Assembly (NCBI GenBank): GCA_937946835.1
Contig: CALFAV010000044.1
Coordinates: 1 to 32,707 of the forward strand
Direction: 5' to 3'
Source of the DNA: an uncultured Verrucomicrobiae bacterium
GTDB lineage: Bacteria > Verrucomicrobiota > Verrucomicrobiia > Limisphaerales > J093
Length of the DNA stretch: 32,707 nucleotides
Every line of letters starts with the position of its first letter. Position 1 is the stretch's first letter. Shown piece after piece: positions 16,857 through 25,385 of the stretch. A model generated the notes under the pieces. That model did no database searches, was not told the origin of the DNA, and saw nothing but the letters and a program-made list of their open reading frames with translations. Both the position numbers and the translations under genes were made by a program.

Positions 16857-16899
16857 GCGCCCAGTTAACCACCCCGGCCCGCGCGGGAAACGCAAAAGC
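16718..16899. repeat. Left copy of a 182-bp direct repeat (5' end of the CDF gene)
   Basis: These 182 bp match 20780-20961 in the same orientation at a constant offset of 4062 bp, with two differences (16764 C versus 20826 T, and 16883 G versus 20945 A) and no gaps. The copy covers the first 46 codons of the CDF gene, its start region and about 40 bp upstream. One difference is silent in the CDF frame, the other lies before the preferred start. Between the copies lies a low-GC island. Confidence 0.95.
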
Positions 16900-17337
16900 G
16901 CGGTGCCTTCCGACCCGCCGCCTGGTTCCTTACCCCCGCGGTCCCACCACAGGCAGACGCAACTTGTGGGGCCATCGCAAAAACAGGACGCCGCTCATTT
17001 TCCCGCACCATCAGGAAGTTCGGCAACCATCCGGTGAACCGGCAGCCAACCTGGCTGCCTTGGAAGGCGGCACCGCGCTGCCCGTATGGAAGTGGCTGTC
17101 AACTTGCCCCGCTCCCGCGCTTAAATATCCAATCGGGGGTCTTTTTCAAAAGGGCTCGTGCCCTGCACCGCGCGATACCGGACGGCAAAGTGCCACCCTC
17201 CGCTCCAACCGGCTGCCGCTGCAGAGCGTCTTTCCGAGGACAAGGAATCGAAGCGCGCCATTCGCGCCTTAAATCTTGAACAGCTTGATCTTTGACATGC
17301 TGGTGGCATTTTTCTTCTGTCATCACCTGGCCGGTAA
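16900..17337. other. Intergenic region with two mutually exclusive hairpins and a possible promoter
   Basis: There is no convincing gene in these 438 bp. GGCAGCC-AACCT-GGCTGCC (17041-17059) can form a 7-bp hairpin. An alternative hairpin uses part of the same sequence: GCTGCCT-TGGA-AGGCGGC (17054-17071), one wobble pair, with the same TTCCA-type loop on the other strand as the repeats near 2.5 kb. A TTGACA at 17292-17297 lies 40 bp before the LuxR-type start and could be a -35 box, but no good -10 box follows at the right distance. Composition falls from GC-rich to near-balanced across this stretch. Confidence 0.5.
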
Positions 17338-19443
17338 ATGAAACGTCCGCTCCAATCCGAAATGGCCGCGGCTGATAATTTCCATTTTGGAGGCTTGTGT
17401 GACACAGGGAGGGAGGCCTTGCTGGGATCTACAGCGACGCGGGCAGTTGTCCCGCAAACCCGTGCTCGAAACCCGAACTGCCAACGTTGTGAATCCCTTC
17501 CAGGCACCAAGGTAGCACCCTGCGGTCTGGCGCTGGTCAGCCGGGACGCCTGCCTGTATCGCTTGCTGGCCGCCATTACGGCGCCCCACAGCGAATTTGT
17601 CTTGCGGGGTATATTCCCGACCGCCCAGGCCGCGGAATCCGCGCTTGCGGGACCGAGGGTCGAAGTCGCCTTGGTGGATGCGGATGGGATTGGCCAAAGC
17701 GAATGCAGGTATATCCGGAGTCTGCTGACTCGGGGGCCCGAATTGAAGGTGATTCTGGTGTCCTGCCGCCGGAATGTCACCGCGGTCCGTAGCGCCTTTA
17801 CCCCGGGCGTGAGCGCTTACCTGGTCAAGCCGCTGCGTCCCGACCAGACCTTGGCGACCCTGCGCTGGGTAACCTGTTTGCGGCTGGCCTCCCCGGCAGG
17901 TGGGCCACGGCCGAGGCCGTCCGGTTCGCGGCCAGCGGATCGGCTTTCGGCCCGGGAATATCAAGTGCTGGAACTGGCTGCGGCGGGCAGGGTTGACAAG
18001 GAGATCGCGGACCGGTTGGGCATCAGCCGGCCCACGGTCCGCACTTACTGGCAACGTGTTTTTGTGAAAGCGGGCGTGCACACGCGCGCCGCCGCCGTGG
18101 CGCGCTTTCTGGGCTTTCACGTCATCCAAAAGGATGACATGAGTTTTTTTTTGAGCCATAAAACTGATGCCATGAAAAGACCAAGGGCAAAACGAGGAGC
18201 GACACTTCAAAGTGCCGCGTCAAGGTTGTCGCTTTTGCGTGCCCGAGGAGCGGACTGCAGCCTTGATGGCCGGTTTCGTCTTTTTAGAACCGTATGGGGG
18301 TGTCAGTTGCTGCTTGGCGTTATCGTCAACGGCGCTCTTGCTGTGCGGGGCTGCAGCGATGCCGTTACCACAACCAGCAACGCGGCTACGCCGATCTCCT
18401 TGATCGTGGAAATCGGGGGCTTTGTTGAATTTCAACAGCGTCCGGCTGGCGTTAACTATGGCCGATGGCAACGCACACCTTTTCAAATCCGCATCCGCGG
18501 CTCAAACTGGCTGGCACGACTGGTTCCGAGCCATGGCTCGTTTGCCGACTACACCGAAATCGGTTCTGACGGTGTGGACTGCTATTGGTTGGACTGCTAC
18601 AAGTCTTTTGTGGAAAAAGCCCAACGCGAAGGGCGAAAAACAAGTACCAATGTAGCGGCGGCGACGGTACGCGCCAGCCCGGTGCCCTTCTCCCAGTTGA
18701 CTCATCAAATCGGGGCCATCTGGCTCACCTACGCCTCTGCGTTTTACTTTGATCGCCTCACCAAGCCTGTGGCTGAATCTCCCCTCACCCATCGTGAAGG
18801 CGCGATCCGCTTCTTCGACGATTACTCTCTGCAACCGCTTGTCTTCGAACGATTTGATACTCCGCTGACATTGAATGTTCCCAAATCAATAACCTACTTT
18901 GACCGGTGGATTGATCCCCATGAAACGGTCCGATCAATTCACCGGTCCGCAATTACGAATCTCCCGGTTAACGCAGACTTCAAGGTCTTGGAGGTAACCA
19001 ACTGTCAAGGTTCACGGGTGGCGCTAAGCTCCCGATTGATCCACCATATCCGGTTACCAATACCGAGTGAGGTGACCATTCATGAATATCTCGTTCAAAC
19101 CACCAACGTGACTGTTCTCCCCGACGGTCCATTTGATCCAAGGCCAGCCATTGTGGGGGTCACGCTGTTTACCGACGGTAGGTTCAACACGGGGAACGGC
19201 CTCCGTTTCAATTATTTGGCAGAAAGATGGTTGGATCGGGAGGCGGTTAAAAAACTGCCGGAATACAAGCGTGCCAAGGTGCTGGCAGACAGTACAGCGC
19301 GCTTCAAAGCGCGGGGGAAACACTTCAAGTTTTTTCTGCTCGCGTTCATCTCGCTGGTCGGGGTCCCCTTGCTTGTTTTTTTGTGGAGACAGTTAAGTGG
19401 GCCGGGCATGCGCTCGCACTCCCCGCACGGTACCTCTGCCTGA
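17338..19443 (+). CDS. LuxR-type response regulator fused in frame to an unrecognised membrane-anchored protein
   Basis: A 701-residue frame with two distinct parts. Residues about 62-180 look like a receiver domain (possible phospho-Asp114 in ALVDADG, Ser142, Lys164 in YLVKP), but the usual N-terminal acidic pair is reduced to one Asp. Residues 203-258 are a good LuxR/GerE helix-turn-helix (LSAREYQVLELAAAG, DRLGISRPTVRTYW). Regulators normally stop soon after this point. Here the frame runs on through a T9 run (18144-18152) and an internal ATG (18172) into about 420 residues that I do not recognise. These have a hydrophobic segment at about 319-336, an extracytoplasmic-looking Tyr/Trp/Phe-rich region, and a final membrane helix (FFLLAFISLVGVPLLVFLW). 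It may be two proteins, split at 18172. GC is clearly lower than in flanking genes. Confidence 0.72.
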   Translation: MKRPLQSEMAAADNFHFGGLCDTGREALLGSTATRAVVPQTRARNPNCQRCESLPGTKVAPCGLALVSRDACLYRLLAAITAPHSEFVLRGIFPTAQAAESALAGPRVEVALVDADGIGQSECRYIRSLLTRGPELKVILVSCRRNVTAVRSAFTPGVSAYLVKPLRPDQTLATLRWVTCLRLASPAGGPRPRPSGSRPADRLSAREYQVLELAAAGRVDKEIADRLGISRPTVRTYWQRVFVKAGVHTRAAAVARFLGFHVIQKDDMSFFLSHKTDAMKRPRAKRGATLQSAASRLSLLRARGADCSLDGRFRLFRTVWGCQLLLGVIVNGALAVRGCSDAVTTTSNAATPISLIVEIGGFVEFQQRPAGVNYGRWQRTPFQIRIRGSNWLARLVPSHGSFADYTEIGSDGVDCYWLDCYKSFVEKAQREGRKTSTNVAAATVRASPVPFSQLTHQIGAIWLTYASAFYFDRLTKPVAESPLTHREGAIRFFDDYSLQPLVFERFDTPLTLNVPKSITYFDRWIDPHETVRSIHRSAITNLPVNADFKVLEVTNCQGSRVALSSRLIHHIRLPIPSEVTIHEYLVQTTNVTVLPDGPFDPRPAIVGVTLFTDGRFNTGNGLRFNYLAERWLDREAVKKLPEYKRAKVLADSTARFKARGKHFKFFLLAFISLVGVPLLVFLWRQLSGPGMRSHSPHGTSA

Positions 19444-19532
19444 AAGCAACCGGATTTGCACTCAGCGTGCACGCTGGGTGTTCGGAGAGATCACGATAAA
19501 AATCCTAAAAAACCGTGAAAGTAATACAAAAT

Positions 19533-19901
19533 ATGAATAAACCACAAATATCCCCATTGCAGCCGGCTTGTTGGGCTGCTCTCCTCATCAGTGTGGTCAC
19601 CACCTTGGCCGCCACCGGCCCATGTCCCAACCAAGGCGCAAGTTTGAGCACTTGCCAAAATGCCTGCCGGGATGGGTCGGGTAATCCCATAAGAGACGGC
19701 ACCGCTTGTCAGTGTTCTGTGGCGGAGAACTTGATTTTTTGTGACTATAGTCCAAACAAGCGTTGTGAATCAACGGGAAACACAGTCAACGTGAGAATAG
19801 ATACCATCTTAGGTACCTGTCTAATGGGCGGGTGTCGAACCGTACTGTTGCAGGAGGGAGCAACAGGCACAGGAACCATTATGCAGACAATTGGATGCTA
19901 A
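19533..19901 (+). CDS. Small secreted protein with ten cysteines (unknown family)
   Basis: A 122-residue protein. Residues about 1-27 look like a Sec signal peptide (positively charged start, then CWAALLISVVTTLAATG). The mature part, about 95 residues, has ten cysteines (for instance STCQNAC, TACQC, KRC, GGC and a C-terminal GC), no further membrane segment and many Gly/Thr/Asn. An even number of cysteines in an exported protein suggests up to five disulfides. I do not recognise a family. An upstream GTG (19515) would add six residues; the ATG gives the better signal peptide. The gene lies 89 bp after the LuxR-fused gene and 200 bp before a MauE-like membrane protein gene, so the three may form one unit. 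Confidence 0.72.
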   Translation: MNKPQISPLQPACWAALLISVVTTLAATGPCPNQGASLSTCQNACRDGSGNPIRDGTACQCSVAENLIFCDYSPNKRCESTGNTVNVRIDTILGTCLMGGCRTVLLQEGATGTGTIMQTIGC

Positions 19902-19937
19902 TTCTTCTCCCTGGGCTGTTTCTTCTCCCTGGGCTGT
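19902..19937. repeat. Perfect 18-bp tandem duplication directly after a stop codon
   Basis: The unit TTCTTCTCCCTGGGCTGT occurs twice without a gap (19902-19919 and 19920-19937), starting at the first base after the TAA of the Cys-rich gene. Being a multiple of three and perfect, it looks recent. It does not form a strong hairpin and is not followed by a T-run. Confidence 0.9.
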
Positions 19938-20101
19938 TACTGACGAGAAAATTCTACGTCCGAAACGCTGGATGAGTTGAGGAAAGACGGTGCGTTGGAC
20001 GGGGGGGTAGCGAAGGGCGCACCGAGACCTGCCGGGTCCACGACAACCAAAGATGGGGCGAGATTGAGAACCTCGTTCGAGCAGGGGTGAGAGGTTGGGC
20101 A

Positions 20102-20605
20102 ATGGTGCTGTTGGCTGTAGCGGCACTCAAAGTGACTCTGCTGCTTTCGGGTGAGAAGGGGCTGTACGATGCGGATCCCTTGTTTGCCTTTGCCCCCGTC
20201 TGGATCGTCCTGATGATCGCGGCCACTTGCGAGGCTTTTGTGGGAACGTGGTGCCTGCTGGACCAGCAAGAGACGCGGGCAACCACATTACTGGTGTGGC
20301 TTGCCAACCTCTTCGCGCTGTATCGTTTTGGGCTCTGGTACTTTGGGTATCCCGCGAATTGCAATTGTCTGGGACGCATCGGCGACCGGCTTGGGAACGG
20401 AGCAGATGCGGATGCTTGGGTCTTGAAGATTGTCTTCTGGCTCTTCTGGGGAGGAAGTTATGTCCTGTACATTTTGTCCCGGCTCACGGGGAATCCAAAA
20501 AAGTGCGAGTTTGCCAATCAATCGGGAGCCCTATTGGAGTCGGAGGTGAAGCCCAAGGCGCAGCCGAGCGTCAGCAAGAACAACCAGTTGCAGTTCGGAC
20601 GGTGA
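20102..20605 (+). CDS. MauE/DoxX-like redox-associated membrane protein
   Basis: A 167-residue integral membrane protein with about four helices (near residues 2-16, 32-52, 62-80 and 107-126) and a C-terminal charged tail. The short motif C87-N-C89-LG, after the third helix, resembles the CxC-[FL]-G found in MauE/DoxX-like proteins. MauE is needed for disulfide formation in the small subunit of methylamine dehydrogenase. Two more cysteines (43 and 51) lie in helix 2. The ATG is preceded by GAGAGG at 20089-20094, seven bases upstream, a good ribosome-binding site; a GTG at 20087 is an alternative. Neighbouring the Cys-rich secreted protein, it could help oxidise it. Family match is by pattern, so function is tentative. 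Confidence 0.75.
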   Translation: MVLLAVAALKVTLLLSGEKGLYDADPLFAFAPVWIVLMIAATCEAFVGTWCLLDQQETRATTLLVWLANLFALYRFGLWYFGYPANCNCLGRIGDRLGNGADADAWVLKIVFWLFWGGSYVLYILSRLTGNPKKCEFANQSGALLESEVKPKAQPSVSKNNQLQFGR

Positions 20606-21116
20606 AGGCCGCGTGAATCGGTAATCTCGGGGGTGGATCCCGGCAGGTTGTGGGTCCGGCGTGCAGGAACCATCAGAATTACTGTGTCTGGCCACCGCGG
20701 TGCTCGCTCAGACCAGTGGTGCATACGGGTGTCTGGTGCCCGCGGATCAACGCGTCACTGAGGCCGTGGCCCGCAGTCGGCGATTCGACCCCGTCGGCCA
20801 CCAGCGCGTGGCTGTGCCCGGCCGCTCCGGCCACGATCTTCCCCCCGGCCAGGAGGGTGTTGACGATCAGGCCCAGAAACGTGGCCCGCAGACTGCGTTG
20901 AAGCCGGCTCCGCCGCACGCGCCCAGTTAACCACCCCGGCCCGCACGGGAAACGCAAAAGCAGGCACTCCTCACCGCCCCATGACCGCAGGTCCGCACCT
21001 CCGGCCGAACGCCGGAGCCGAAACCAGGGCCGGCGGCGGTGTGATGGAGCGCGTCGGGTGAACCTTTGCACTGGCGTGCTCCCGGGGCGGGGCGCTAGGT
21101 TCCCTGTCGGTACCCC
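20606..21116. other. Intergenic region holding a truncated CDF-gene copy
   Basis: The first 174 bp (20606-20779) show no gene I can support. The next 182 bp are the CDF duplicate. The last 155 bp are the leader of the DUF5107 gene, with no clear ribosome-binding site. A TAGGTT at 21096-21101 could be a -10-like element but I find no matching -35 box at normal spacing. The apparent reading frames here are shadows of the CDF fragment. Confidence 0.6.
20780..20961 (-). pseudogene. Right copy of the 182-bp repeat: 5' fragment of the CDF transporter gene
   Basis: This is the second copy of 16718-16899. Read on the minus strand it encodes the CDF N-terminus up to HALVADGVES, then runs into unrelated sequence, so the transporter is cut before its second helix and cannot function. 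The nonsilent difference changes Arg to Cys in the stretch before the preferred start. Similarity to the sequence beyond the repeat on the right side is weak, so the boundary is sharp. Confidence 0.93.
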
Positions 21117-24014
21117 ATGAAAACCAGCATCCCTTGGCTGGTCGCCCTTTGGCTGGCCGTGTTCGACCCGGCGAGCGGCCAGGCGCGGGACACCGTCCGC
21201 GCCTGGCGCGGCGCGATCACCCTGCCCACCTACCCCTGGGCGGCCGTCAGGCACCCGTACTTCCGGGGCACCGACGGCGTGAACATCTACCCCTACCCGA
21301 TGCTCGATTTTCTCAGCCGCGAGAAGACCAATCGCACCTACCGGACCGTCGTGCTGGAAAACGAGTATCTGCGCCTGACGATCCTGCCCGAACTCGGTGG
21401 CAAGGTGCACGAGGTCCTCCACAAAGCCACCGGCCGGCCGATGTTTTACGTCAACCACGTCATCAAGCCCGCGCTCATCGGCCTGGCCGGTGCCTGGACC
21501 AGTGGCGGCATCGAATGGAACACCGGCCCGCAGGGCCACACCGTCAGTTGTATGCAGCCGGTGGAGGTCCGCATCCTGCCCCGCGCGAAGGACGGTGCGC
21601 AGTCCGTGGCCATTGGTGAGACCGAGCGCATCTACGGCACGAAATGGACGGTGGTGGTCACGCTGCGGCCGGGTCGCTCGTTCCTCGAAGAGCGCATTCG
21701 CCTCTACAACCCCACCGAGTACGTCCGGCCGTACTATTTCTGGAACTGCACCGCCGTGCCGAACACGCCGGGCTTTCGCTTCATTTACCCGATGACCCTC
21801 GGTACCGATCACGGCGCGGAGCGGTTCTTCACCTGGCCCCTCCACGAGGGCAAGGACCTGAGCCGCGGCACCAATTATCAGGACGCCGCTTCGATCTTCG
21901 CCTGGCATTGCGACCAGGATTTCTTCGGCTCGTACAACGACGACCTCGACTCCGGCGTGGTGGCCATCGCCAACCACCACCTGCTCCCGGGCAAAAAGGC
22001 CTGGACCTGGGGCTGGGGCGGTTACGGCACGATGCACCAGGCCGACCTCACCGACGACGACGGGCCGTACAACGAGGTCCAGACCGGCCCCCTGCTCACC
22101 CAGGGCGAGGTCGGCCGGCTCGACCCGTGCGAAGCGGTCGAGTGGCAGGAATGGTGGTATCCGATCCACGGCCTCGGCGGGTTCACCTTTGCCAACCGGG
22201 ACGTGGCCGTGAACGCGACCCGCGCGGGCGGCAAGTTGCGGCTGCGGCTCTTGGGCACCGGCACGTGGAAGGGAGTCACGGTAGCGGCTTCGTGCGTCGA
22301 GGGAACGAGTTCGGGAGACTCTGGGTCCATCCCGGCCCAGCCCCGAAATGGCAGGGACGACGTGGAACCCGTCCCTCCGGGCAAGGGTGCGCGCCTGCTG
22401 GCGAGCGCGCGCTGCAACGTGTCGCCGCAAAAGCCGGTCGAACTTGCGCTCGACCTCGGCGACGAGAGCGCGCCGGTGCAAATCGAACTCCGCACCGGCC
22501 GGGAAATCCTGGCCCGGTTCCGTTTCCCCCTCGATCTGCCGGTCCGTCACCCGCCCGAGAAAAAGCCCCCGCCACAGACCGCCGCCGAGTTCGCCCAAGC
22601 GGGATGGCAGGAATACCTCTTCGCGCGCCATCCCGAGGCTGAGGCCCGGTTCCGCGCCGCACTCGAGCAGGACCCGAAGTGCCTCGAAGCCCATCTCGGC
22701 CTGGCCCACCTGAACCTGGATCGCGACCCCGCGGCCGCCGCCCACGCGGCGCGAGCCGCCCTGGCGGTGGCGCCGGACAACGGGCGCGCCTGGTTCGCCC
22801 TGGCCGTGGCCGAGGAGCGGCAGGCCAATCTGCCGGCCGCGCTGGATGCCGCCTGGCAGGCCGCGCTCGACCCGGCCACCGCCGTACCGGCCCGCGCCCG
22901 GGTGGCCCGGCTCCTGATTCACCAGCACCGCCAGGCCGATGCGCTCGCCGCGCTTGCGGCCACCGGTCCCTGGCAGGCGGACCCGCTCTGTCGAAACCTG
23001 CAGGCCCTCGCCCACCGTGCCCTCGGACACCGCGCCGCTGCCGAAAGCCTCGCCGCGTCAAACCTGGCCGTGGACCCGCTCGACGCCACGGCCCGGCAGA
23101 TGTTGGCCCCGGGCGCGGACCGCGTGGCCCGGCGGCGGAGCCAGCCGCCGGAGCCGGCGACCGCGGCGACCGATCCGGTTGATTGGCCCGCACGCTACGC
23201 CGACCTCGAGCCGCTTCAGCGCGCGGTTCGGCCAGCTTCCAATGACGGCGCGCTTTGCCTGCGCCTCGGCCATTTGCTCTTTCACCTCGGCCGGCACGCC
23301 GAAGGTCGCGCGCTGTGGGGAAAGGCCGCCGAGCTGGGCGCCGAACCTGTCATCGCCTGGCGCGCCCTGGGCATGGCCGCAAAGACCCTCGACCGCGACC
23401 TCGCCGCCGCTCGCGCGTGGCTGGAAAAGGCGAACCGGGCCGACCCCCGCGACTGCATCGTCGCCCGGGACCTGGCGCGCGTGCTTTTCGAATTGGCCGA
23501 CCAGGCCGGTGCCGACGCCGAAAAGCGCGCGTTGACGCTTCAGGCCCGCGACTGTCTCCAGGGCGCGTTCGAAGAGGGCCGGGGCCGTTCGGACTTCGTC
23601 GCCCTGCTGGCCCGCGCCCACAGCCGGCTGGGCGATTTTGCCGCGACCGCGCGCCTGCTCGACTCGGTGCGCATCACCATCTGGGAGGGGGCGCGTGAGG
23701 CGCATGACCTCTTCGAGGAAGCCCACCTGGCGTTGGGCGACGCCCATTTCCAAGCGGGCCGTTACGCCGCGGCGCTGGCCGAGTTCAACCGCGCGCTCGA
23801 ATACCCGGCCAACCTCGCCACCGGCCGGCTGGAAAGCGCCCGCGAAGCGCACATCCACCTGCGCCGCGGCAACGCGCTGGCCGCGTTGGGCCGGCAGGAC
23901 GAGGCCCGCGCCGCCTGGCGGCAGGCCGCGGAGGAACCGTCTTCGGGCGACCCCCGCAAAGAAACCGCGCGCCGGCAGGCCCGGGAGGCGCTCGAAAAGG
24001 CGGGCGCGCGGTAG
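21117..24014 (+). CDS. Exported DUF5107 protein with C-terminal TPR region
   Basis: A 965-residue protein with a Sec signal (WLVALWLAVFDPASGQA, residues about 7-23). Residues about 40-370 match the DUF5107 pattern, a galactose-mutarotase-like sandwich: ENEYLRLTILPELGGKVHEV, YVNHVIKPALIG, GGIEWNTGPQGHT, YYFWNCTAVP, EWQEWWYPIHGLGGF. Such domains bind or act on carbohydrate. From about residue 480 the sequence turns Ala/Arg-rich and helical with TPR-like repeats (for example EAHLGLAHLNLDRDPAAAA and GDAHFQAGRYAAALAEFNRAL). DUF5107-TPR proteins are found near carbohydrate-degrading genes; no partner is adjacent here. Substrate unknown. Confidence 0.9.
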   Translation: MKTSIPWLVALWLAVFDPASGQARDTVRAWRGAITLPTYPWAAVRHPYFRGTDGVNIYPYPMLDFLSREKTNRTYRTVVLENEYLRLTILPELGGKVHEVLHKATGRPMFYVNHVIKPALIGLAGAWTSGGIEWNTGPQGHTVSCMQPVEVRILPRAKDGAQSVAIGETERIYGTKWTVVVTLRPGRSFLEERIRLYNPTEYVRPYYFWNCTAVPNTPGFRFIYPMTLGTDHGAERFFTWPLHEGKDLSRGTNYQDAASIFAWHCDQDFFGSYNDDLDSGVVAIANHHLLPGKKAWTWGWGGYGTMHQADLTDDDGPYNEVQTGPLLTQGEVGRLDPCEAVEWQEWWYPIHGLGGFTFANRDVAVNATRAGGKLRLRLLGTGTWKGVTVAASCVEGTSSGDSGSIPAQPRNGRDDVEPVPPGKGARLLASARCNVSPQKPVELALDLGDESAPVQIELRTGREILARFRFPLDLPVRHPPEKKPPPQTAAEFAQAGWQEYLFARHPEAEARFRAALEQDPKCLEAHLGLAHLNLDRDPAAAAHAARAALAVAPDNGRAWFALAVAEERQANLPAALDAAWQAALDPATAVPARARVARLLIHQHRQADALAALAATGPWQADPLCRNLQALAHRALGHRAAAESLAASNLAVDPLDATARQMLAPGADRVARRRSQPPEPATAATDPVDWPARYADLEPLQRAVRPASNDGALCLRLGHLLFHLGRHAEGRALWGKAAELGAEPVIAWRALGMAAKTLDRDLAAARAWLEKANRADPRDCIVARDLARVLFELADQAGADAEKRALTLQARDCLQGAFEEGRGRSDFVALLARAHSRLGDFAATARLLDSVRITIWEGAREAHDLFEEAHLALGDAHFQAGRYAAALAEFNRALEYPANLATGRLESAREAHIHLRRGNALAALGRQDEARAAWRQAAEEPSSGDPRKETARRQAREALEKAGAR

Positions 24015-24093
24015 TCGCGTCAACCGGGGCGAGCGGTCAGCCCCGCGGGCATTTCGCACTTCGGATTTGGCCGGGACGCACTAGGCTCGCGGC

Positions 24094-25326
24094 GTGACCG
24101 CCGTGGATCGCGTTCGCCTCACCTACCGCCTGGAACTCCAGCGTGCGGTGGCCAACGGCGTGTTGGAGGCCGCCGGCAGCACGTTTCTGCTGCTGGTCGC
24201 GCTGAAGTACTTCCATGCCGGCGCGCTGGCCAAGGCGCTGGTGGCCGGGGGCGGCAGTGCGGGGTTGATGCTGACCCCGTTGGTCGTCTCGCTGGTGGCG
24301 CGGCGCGGCTGGCCGGCGGCGCAGGCGGCGGCCCGGTTTGCGCGGGTCGGCGCGGCCACGTTTGTGCTGATGGCGGCGGTGCCCTGGCTGCCGCTGTACG
24401 TGCTGGGGGCGATCGTGAGCATGGCGGCGGCCGCGGCGGTGATTCCGCTGCTGACCCAGATTTACCAGGACAACTACCCGGAGGCGCAGCGCGGCAAGCT
24501 GTTTTCCCGGGCGGTCATGCTGCGCATCGCGGTCAACGCCGGGTTCAGCGAGCTGGCCGGCCGGTGGCTGGCGGGGGACATCGGCCGCTCGCGCGCGCTG
24601 CTGCTGGTGTTTGCCGCGGCGTTTGCCCTGGCGGCCAGCCGGCTGGCGCGCTACCCCTCGCGCCCGCTGCACAACGACGGCGGCTCGCATCCGTTCCGGG
24701 CCATGCGCTACGCGCGGGAGGACCGGTTGTTCCGGCAGACGCTCATCGCCTGGATGCTCATGGGCTTTGCCAACCTGATGATGCTGCCGCTGCGGGTCGA
24801 GTACCTGGGCAATCCGAAGTACGGCCTGGCGCTGGACGCGCGCCAGATCGCCTTCATCGTGGGCGTGGTGCCCAACGTGGCGCGGCTGCTCATGAGCCAG
24901 GTGTGGGGCTGGTTGTTTGACCGGATGAATTTCTTCGCCCTGCGCGTGGCACTCAACGCGGGGTTCGCGCTGGGCATCCTGACGTTTTTTCTGAGCGACT
25001 CGACGACCGGGCTGCTGGTGGGCGCGGTGATCTTCGGCATCGCCAACGCCGGGGGCGACGTGGCCTGGGGGCTCTGGGTGACGAAGCTGGCCCCGCCCGA
25101 GCGCGTGGCGGACTACATGTCCGTGCACACCTTCTTCACCGGGGTGCGCGGGGTGCTGGCGCCGGTGGCGGCGTTCTACGCCGCGCAAAGCCTGGCCCTG
25201 GGCACCCTCGGCGCCCTGTGCGCGGGGCTGATCGTGGCCGCCAGCCTGCTGCTGGTGCCGGAGATTCGCTGGGACCGCCGGGTGCGGCCGGGGCGGGTCT
25301 CGGGCGAACAGCCCCTGGCCGAGTAG
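24094..25326 (+). CDS. MFS transporter
   Basis: A 410-residue integral membrane protein with about 12 helices of Ala/Leu/Val-rich type and Arg-rich cytoplasmic loops, the pattern of the major facilitator superfamily. The segment LLMSQVWGWLFDRMNFFALR resembles the conserved G-x-x-x-D-R loop of the superfamily. Residues 190-210 form the central cytoplasmic loop. The GTG at 24094 is the first start giving a sensible N-terminus; CACTAGGCT lies just upstream, so the message may be nearly leaderless. It follows the DUF5107 gene by 79 bp on the same strand and converges on apt. Substrate cannot be predicted. Confidence 0.88.
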   Translation: MTAVDRVRLTYRLELQRAVANGVLEAAGSTFLLLVALKYFHAGALAKALVAGGGSAGLMLTPLVVSLVARRGWPAAQAAARFARVGAATFVLMAAVPWLPLYVLGAIVSMAAAAAVIPLLTQIYQDNYPEAQRGKLFSRAVMLRIAVNAGFSELAGRWLAGDIGRSRALLLVFAAAFALAASRLARYPSRPLHNDGGSHPFRAMRYAREDRLFRQTLIAWMLMGFANLMMLPLRVEYLGNPKYGLALDARQIAFIVGVVPNVARLLMSQVWGWLFDRMNFFALRVALNAGFALGILTFFLSDSTTGLLVGAVIFGIANAGGDVAWGLWVTKLAPPERVADYMSVHTFFTGVRGVLAPVAAFYAAQSLALGTLGALCAGLIVAASLLLVPEIRWDRRVRPGRVSGEQPLAE

Positions 25327-25385
25327 CGCGGCGGGTGGACCGAGCGGCCCCGGGGCGGACGGCGGGCCAACCGCGGCGGGCCGGC

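Noticed and set aside
18212-18403. Signal-peptide-like short frame (hydrophobic CCLALSSTALLLCGAAAM) overlapping the LuxR-fused gene
   Set aside because: It ends after 63 codons and lacks a positively charged start; the main frame offers its own hydrophobic segment here, so I keep the main frame.
19902-20086. A further gene between the Cys-rich and MauE-like genes
   Set aside because: No frame with a plausible start, ribosome-binding site or recognisable content fits in this stretch.
20661-20930. Small plus-strand frame across the CDF fragment
   Set aside because: Most of it is the antisense of the duplicated CDF 5' end; a similar antisense frame exists across the intact CDF gene.
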